Assembly: GCA_008501835.1 (NCBI GenBank) | Contig: QQUB01000677.1 | Location: forward strand, 1-9,267 | Source of the DNA: Bacteroidota bacterium | GTDB taxonomy: Bacteria; Bacteroidota; Bacteroidia; Chitinophagales; Saprospiraceae | Length of the DNA stretch: 9,267 bases | Reading direction: 5' to 3' | Shown here: positions 5,900 through 9,267 of the stretch, one piece after another | How the letters are laid out: each line of letters starts with the position of its first letter | How positions within the stretch are numbered: the first letter of the stretch is position 1 | Position numbers and translations under genes: made by a program | Notes under the pieces: model-generated | What the model was told of the DNA's origin: nothing | Database searches by the model: none | Seen by the model: only the letters and a program-made list of their open reading frames with translations

Positions 5900-5923
5900 A
5901 GTGCCGTAGGTACGTCATATGAC
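5900..5923 (+). repeat. Mini-hairpin repeat, copy B2, overlapping a start codon
   Basis: The copy begins AGTGCCGTAGGTACG and ends CATATGAC. It matches copy A1 at 22 of 24 positions. The hairpin core GTGCC-GTA-GGTAC lies at 5901-5913, and the ATG of the next gene (5919-5921) is inside the repeat tail. The repeat also contains the in-frame TAG (5907-5909) that blocks any longer N-terminus. Confidence 0.75.
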
Positions 5924-6419
5924 CATAACCGACAACCATATCAAAATCCTGCTGGCTTTACACAATGAAAAGAACCATTGTGTAAAAACAAAATATATTT
6001 CCCGGATCGGAAGGAACGTTCCCGGGTTTGAAAATTTGTTATCAGATCTGATCCATGAAGATTTGGTTGAATTTGAACATGCTGAAGATACTTATTACCT
6101 GGCCTATGAGGGATTTGAAATTGTGGAAGCTTGGCAGGAAGCTCAAAAACCTGTTCCTCCTGAAAGAGATCCGGAATACATAATTGCCTTTACCACCCGA
6201 AAGGATTTTAAACGAATGGCATTTTGGGTTGTAGTAGCCATCGCGATTTTTGGAGGGTTACATTTATATCTGAATCAGGATTTCGGGTTTAAAAAAAGCG
6301 ATAACATTCAAGACATTATGGATGCGGAACAATTGCAGGAGTTGGAAAATGAAATGATCCGCCTGATCGATTCAGTTCAGAATGCCGGAGAAAATGAATA
6401 TATTGACACTTTACAATAA
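5919..6419 (+). CDS. Unrecognised membrane protein with possible winged-helix N-terminus
   Basis: I do not recognise a family for this 166-residue protein. Residues 1-68 (NHIKILLALHNEKN, then YISRIGRNVPGFENLLSDLIHEDLVEF and a beta-like hairpin ending YYLAYEGFEIVEAW) have the helix-helix-helix-wing rhythm of a small winged-helix domain. There is a Pro-rich linker at 77-85 and one transmembrane helix at about 99-117. A polar acidic tail (125-166) could form a helix or coiled coil (AEQLQELENEMIRLIDSV). If the N-terminus is cytoplasmic, this would place a possible DNA- or protein-binding domain at the membrane, with the tail in the periplasm. Whether it binds DNA is speculative. The start codon lies inside a dispersed repeat, with no good ribosome site. 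An in-frame stop lies just upstream and no other Met occurs until M100. The lipoprotein gene starts 10 bases after its stop, so the two are likely co-expressed. Confidence 0.75.
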   Translation: MTITDNHIKILLALHNEKNHCVKTKYISRIGRNVPGFENLLSDLIHEDLVEFEHAEDTYYLAYEGFEIVEAWQEAQKPVPPERDPEYIIAFTTRKDFKRMAFWVVVAIAIFGGLHLYLNQDFGFKKSDNIQDIMDAEQLQELENEMIRLIDSVQNAGENEYIDTLQ

Positions 6420-6429
6420 CCAATTGATC

Positions 6430-6957
6430 ATGTTGAAAAATCTTATTATACTTTTTGTTGCTGGAGTATTTCTGGCTGGATGTGCCAGGGAAGAATCCGT
6501 GGAAGACTTTGCCGACCGACTGGTGGCCAACCTTGCTAAAGATGATTTTGACTCATTTAAAAAAGAGTTTTTGCCCAGCAGGAAATTCATGAACAAACTT
6601 ATGGATAAGCAGGGACGAATGAACTATACCCAAAGACAGGAGGCTTTTAAAGCCATGGAAGAAAACTCCCCTGAATTGTTCAAACGTATAGCCTGGAGGC
6701 GCATCAGCAACGACAGCCTGAGTCAGGAAATCGATTGGTCGAAAGTAGAGATCCTCCGGGTCGAATCAGAAACAGAGACCCAGGATGGCATTGAAGGTGG
6801 CAAAATGGAAATTTTTTTCCACCACCAGGGTATCGATTGCAGCTTGAGATTCAGAGCTGTGGCACGAGACACCAAAGGCAAGTGGAAGCTAATGAATTAT
6901 GGGGATTATGGGTGTATGTCGGGAAGATATTCCAAGGATAAAGAGATTGGAGGTTAG
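6430..6957 (+). CDS. Unrecognised lipoprotein
   Basis: The ATG at 6430 gives a 175-residue protein with a classic lipoprotein signal: MLKNLIILFVAGVFLAGC, with lipobox L-A-G-C and the lipidated Cys at 18. An in-frame ATG at 6382 would add 16 polar residues before the signal and overlap the previous gene, so 6430 is preferred. The mature part is mixed helix and strand. It starts with a helix-rich stretch (EESVEDFADRLVANLAKDDF), then has charged helices and a late beta-rich segment with MEIFFHHQGIDCSLRFRA and GKWKLMNYGDYGC. This resembles small lipoproteins with an NTF2/DUF4878-like layout, but I cannot assign it. The later cysteines in DCSL and YGC could form a disulfide in the periplasm. It follows the unknown membrane protein by 10 bases, whose tail may face the same compartment. 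Confidence 0.82.
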   Translation: MLKNLIILFVAGVFLAGCAREESVEDFADRLVANLAKDDFDSFKKEFLPSRKFMNKLMDKQGRMNYTQRQEAFKAMEENSPELFKRIAWRRISNDSLSQEIDWSKVEILRVESETETQDGIEGGKMEIFFHHQGIDCSLRFRAVARDTKGKWKLMNYGDYGCMSGRYSKDKEIGG

Positions 6958-7078
6958 GACAGGTTTTAACCCTACTGTTGGGATACATCTTTTAAATGGT
7001 ATACCCTTTGGATGGAAAAGCTACTTCGGCCCCGTTAGGGGTCTCATGTTGGTAAAAAAATGCGTGGAAAGAGCACTC

Positions 7079-7155
7079 GTGCCTTTAGGTACGAAATCTA
7101 TCTCATTTTTCAAGAGGGATAATCCAAATTGAGAGGGATTTGGTACCTACAGCAC
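7079..7155. repeat. 77-bp imperfect palindrome made of two inverted mini-hairpin copies
   Basis: The left arm runs GTGCCTTTAGGTACGAAATC and then TATCTCATTTTT. The right arm, read on the - strand from 7155, runs GTGCTGTAGGTACCAAATC and then CCTCTCAATTT. They share GTGC, AGGTAC, AAATC and TCTCA in order, about 24 matches over 31 positions. Each arm carries its own small hairpin (7079-7092 and 7143-7155). The shape resembles a short non-autonomous mobile element or a decayed pair of repeats. There are no clear target-site duplications. Confidence 0.65.
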
Positions 7156-7453
7156 CATAATTGTAGATATGGTTGCCGGGGGTTACCTGGATTAGATGCC
7201 TGACGGCACCTTTGCATGAGTGCAAATAACCAAAAAGCTATGCTTTAGGTATAAAATGAAATGTGCTCCATCCTTAGAGTTTTAACCTCATGCAAATTAT
7301 TTCATGGAGATTATGAAACAACTATGAGGATAGTATTTGTCAGAGGAGAAAACGTTTATTCAAATGAGTTCTCTGGAAAAATTAACTACAAACAATTAGG
7401 TGAAGCAAGGGTCAAATTCTAACTACCTCCCTTGCGAACCAATCTCCTTAAAA

Positions 7454-7489
7454 AATCCGTCCTAATCCGTTAAACCCGTTCAAATCCGT
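7454..7489. repeat. AATCCGT motifs spaced about 10 bp
   Basis: AATCCGT at 7454-7460, AATCCGT at 7464-7470, AACCCGT at 7473-7479 and AATCCGT at 7483-7489 are spaced 10, 9 and 10 bp apart, close to one DNA turn. A weaker ATCC follows at 7494. They lie about 45 bases upstream of the -7-like element of the next gene. A role in protein binding is possible but not shown. Similar phased repeats occur at 608-642 with a different motif. Confidence 0.6.
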
Positions 7490-7533
7490 GTTCCATCCTC
7501 TGTGCCCTCAAAAACCTCCAACTTATTTTCCCC

Positions 7534-7541
7534 TATATTTG
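7534..7541 (+). promoter_or_regulatory. Candidate -7 promoter element (TATATTTG)
   Basis: TATATTTG matches the Bacteroidota -7 consensus TAnnTTTG exactly and lies 24 bases before the start codon at 7566. That would leave a leader of roughly 15-20 bases. I do not see a good TTTG at the -33 position, so the call rests on the -7 element and its placement. Confidence 0.45.
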
Positions 7542-7565
7542 TATTTTTCATCAACAGAGTATTAA

Positions 7566-8168
7566 ATGAGGATTATTTTATTGTGCCTGGCACTACTGCT
7601 GGGTTACGGAGCTTTTGCACAGGACGAAGTCCAGCCGGGCAAGCTACAATTTCATTTCAGTGTTGGTCAGTATCCGGCAAGTCTGATTGTTCCTTCCTTT
7701 TCGGCCATTCATCCCGGGGTGAATACCGGGGTAACCATGACGTGGAATAAAAATCAAAAGCACCAGTTGATCCAAACCGGCAATCTCGGATTTTTCGATC
7801 ATCGGAACCTTCAAAAGGCGTTGCAATTATTCACAGAAATTGGGTATAAACTGAAATTGGACAATGGCCTGGCGATTACACCTCTTGCACTTGGTGGAGG
7901 TTATGTCATGTCCATTTCCGATATCAATTCCCTTAATTGGAACGCGGTGACCAATCAGTACGAAGTGGATAACTTTCCTGTGCGTCATAACTGGTTGATT
8001 TCCATAGGCCCTTCCGTAGGCTTTGAAACTCCCTGGACCATTATTAAGGATAAAAAGACGACATTCTTCCTGGACTACCGCTTGCAGATCCAGGGTGTTT
8101 TTGTTCAGGAAACTGTTCCTGTTATTGCATATGCTCCTTTGCGGGTCGGGTTTTCATTTGGGCTATAA
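7566..8168 (+). CDS. Secreted protein of unknown function, probably outer-membrane beta-barrel-like
   Basis: The 200-residue product starts with a clear type I signal peptide (MRIILLCLALLLGYGAFA, cleavage expected between A18 and Q19). The mature part is made of alternating polar and hydrophobic strands (KLQFHFSVGQYPASLIVP, TGVTMTWN, FTEIGYKLKL, PLALGGGYVM, WLISIGPSVGF, TTFFLDYRLQIQGVF). It ends in APLRVGFSFGL, the pattern of a small outer-membrane barrel or related beta-sandwich. No catalytic motif is visible and I do not recognise a family. Strand count suggests about eight strands. The ATG at 7566 places the signal peptide correctly and follows a -7-like promoter element. The serine hydrolase lipoprotein gene begins 33 bases downstream, so the two may be co-transcribed, although a promoter in the short gap cannot be excluded. 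Confidence 0.78.
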   Translation: MRIILLCLALLLGYGAFAQDEVQPGKLQFHFSVGQYPASLIVPSFSAIHPGVNTGVTMTWNKNQKHQLIQTGNLGFFDHRNLQKALQLFTEIGYKLKLDNGLAITPLALGGGYVMSISDINSLNWNAVTNQYEVDNFPVRHNWLISIGPSVGFETPWTIIKDKKTTFFLDYRLQIQGVFVQETVPVIAYAPLRVGFSFGL

Positions 8169-8201
8169 CCCACGTTTTTTTAAACTTTCAAAGAAGAAAA
8201 A

Positions 8202-9267
8202 ATGAACTCACGAAATATATTCCTTTTTGCTTTTATTCTATTGATGTTTGGGTGTGAAAAAGTATCCATTCAACCGACAACGACCTGCGTTGACGATGCT
8301 TCTTTTATTATCAACCCATCACATCCCAAGGCGACAGATATTCAATCAGTCATGGACAAATATGTTGCCAGGGGTATTCCCGGCATGACCGTTTTGATCA
8401 ATGACGACAATGGATTCTGGATCGCTTCTTCCGGCATGGCGGATATTGAAAACGGTATCGAAATGCAGCCCTGTCATATCAACAAACTCGGGTCGGTGAC
8501 CAAGATGTTCATGGGCACTCTGGTTTGGCAATTGATCCAGGATGGGGCCCTTAGTATTGATGATAAGATCAGCAAATACATTCCAGAAGTGGCCAATAAT
8601 ATTGAAAATGGCAATGATATTACCATTGGAATGCTACTCAATCATACTTCCGGTATTTATGACATTGCAAGGGATCTTGGATATAACCTGGCCGTGATCA
8701 ACGATATGACCAAGGTCTGGACAGAGGAAGAAATTCTGAATTATATTGAAGGCAAACCGGCGACCAATCTTCCGGGAGAGGAGCTGAATTATTCCAACTC
8801 CAATACCTTGCTGGCAGGAATGATCATCGAAGTTGCTTCTGGTCAAACGCATGCTGAATTTTTGAAATCAAGGATACTCAATCCTTTAGGTATGAATAAT
8901 ACAGTTTATTACAATTACAGTGAAGACTTTCCGTTAAGCCACCTTGCCCAGGGATATCTGGATTTGAACAACGATGGTGGCAGTATTCAAAACATTTCCA
9001 ACCTCAACCCCGGCAGTGGAAATGGATATACCGGAGTTTATTCAACGGTGACGGATATGTACAAATTTATCAATGCGCTCCTGCGGGAAAAGACACTGAC
9101 CACACCGGATAATCTGGATTTTATTTTAAATAATACAGTAGGCACGACAGACGGTTCGTGGAGGTCGAGTTATGGGTCTATTCACAATGAACAAAGAGAT
9201 GTTTTCGACGGATCCATCCTGGCATATGGACATGCGGGTGGCGATATCGGGTATTCAGCCAACCTTA
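8202..9267 (+). CDS. Serine hydrolase lipoprotein, class C beta-lactamase / DD-peptidase family (3' end missing)
   Basis: The frame runs from ATG 8202 past the window end, showing 355 residues. It begins with a lipoprotein signal (NIFLFAFILLMFGC, lipidated Cys at 18). The hydrolase domain starts around residue 46 and has the three family motifs: SxxK as S98-V-T-K101 in KLGSVTKMF, YxN as Y197-S-N199 in ELNYSNSN, and H344-A-G in GHAGG, which stands where KTG is found in true beta-lactamases. TIGMLLNHTSGIYD (141-154) is a further family hallmark. Proteins with HxG are typically DD-carboxypeptidases, esterases or peptidases rather than antibiotic-degrading enzymes. The exact substrate cannot be told. 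The protein should be anchored in an outer or inner membrane facing the periplasm or outside. A purine-rich AAGAAGAAAAA precedes the ATG. Confidence 0.92.
   Translation, partial: MNSRNIFLFAFILLMFGCEKVSIQPTTTCVDDASFIINPSHPKATDIQSVMDKYVARGIPGMTVLINDDNGFWIASSGMADIENGIEMQPCHINKLGSVTKMFMGTLVWQLIQDGALSIDDKISKYIPEVANNIENGNDITIGMLLNHTSGIYDIARDLGYNLAVINDMTKVWTEEEILNYIEGKPATNLPGEELNYSNSNTLLAGMIIEVASGQTHAEFLKSRILNPLGMNNTVYYNYSEDFPLSHLAQGYLDLNNDGGSIQNISNLNPGSGNGYTGVYSTVTDMYKFINALLREKTLTTPDNLDFILNNTVGTTDGSWRSSYGSIHNEQRDVFDGSILAYGHAGGDIGYSANL

Larger units (their letters stand above)
6958..7565. other. 608-bp non-coding gap rich in decayed hairpin repeats
   Basis: No convincing gene lies here. The left half holds further copies of the mini-hairpin family: GGCCCC-GTTA-GGGGTC at 7028-7043 (one G-T pair), then the imperfect palindrome at 7079-7155. 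It also has smaller stems such as TTTGCA-TGAG-TGCAAA (7211-7226) and an imperfect GGTTGCC-GGG-GGTTACC (7171-7187, one mismatch and one G-T pair). AGAGGGAT occurs twice (7113-7120 and 7132-7139). An open frame at 7261-7422 (53 codons) has no recognisable product or ribosome site. The right end has about 10-bp spaced AATCCGT motifs (7454-7489) and a -7-like element in front of the gene at 7566. Confidence 0.6.

Noticed and set aside
5834..5923. Spaced repeats considered as a small CRISPR array.
   Set aside because: The two units differ in sequence, are only two in number, have the wrong spacing pattern and lack cas genes nearby.
6382..6429. An upstream in-frame ATG that would lengthen the lipoprotein by 16 residues.
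   Set aside because: It overlaps the previous gene by 38 bases and would bury the lipoprotein signal. The ATG at 6430 gives a canonical signal peptide and lipobox.
7261..7422. A 53-codon open frame on the + strand beginning MCSILRVLT and ending EARVKF.
   Set aside because: It has no ribosome site, no recognisable domain or signal, and lies in repeat-filled DNA. It is recorded only as part of the gap description.
8202..9267. Annotation as a true antibiotic-resistance beta-lactamase.
   Set aside because: The third motif is HAG rather than KTG and the protein is a lipoprotein. A DD-peptidase or esterase-like hydrolase is more likely.

Overview
The window looks like chromosomal DNA of a member of the Bacteroidota. 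The base composition is moderately AT-rich, few genes have strong Shine-Dalgarno sites, several proteins are lipoproteins or carry signal peptides, and two candidate promoters resemble the TTTG / TAnnTTTG type of this phylum. A Saprospiraceae-like or related environmental lineage is a guess, not something the sequence proves. All convincing genes lie on the + strand.

Layout. (1) Positions 1-123 hold the 3' end of an unrecognised gene, followed by a perfect nested palindrome and a small SnoaL/NTF2-like gene (203-562). (2) Positions 671-3241 form a tight three-gene cluster: a CPBP/CAAX-type intramembrane protease, a membrane-anchored transglutaminase-like protein and an RDD-family membrane protein. 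(3) Positions 3598-5767 form an arsenic-resistance cluster: an ArsR repressor with a promoter/operator visible in front of it, a thioredoxin-type arsenate reductase with its three cysteines, and an ACR3 arsenite exporter. (4) Positions 5919-6957 hold two genes of unknown function: a one-helix membrane protein with a possible winged-helix N-terminus, and a lipoprotein. (5) Positions 7566-9267 hold a secreted, probably outer-membrane protein and the start of a serine hydrolase lipoprotein of the class C beta-lactamase/DD-peptidase type, cut by the window end.

How the genes work together. In the arsenic cluster, ArsR should be released from DNA by As(III), ArsC should reduce As(V) to As(III), and ACR3 should export As(III). 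The protease/transglutaminase/RDD cluster probably acts at the inner membrane and periplasm, but its substrate cannot be told from sequence.

Intergenic DNA. The most unusual signal is in the gaps, not the genes. Three gaps (3242-3597, 5768-5918 and 6958-7565) carry diverged copies of a small repeat built on a hairpin with 5-bp arms and a 3-4 base loop. The arm sequence changes between copies while base pairing is kept. One copy supplies the start codon of the gene at 5919, and two copies form a long imperfect palindrome at 7079-7155. Two other gaps carry short motifs repeated about every 9-11 bp. I see no tRNA, rRNA, CRISPR array, intact transposase or phage gene, and no complete defence system. 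The only candidates for something undescribed are the hairpin repeat family and the unknown gene pair 5919-6957.
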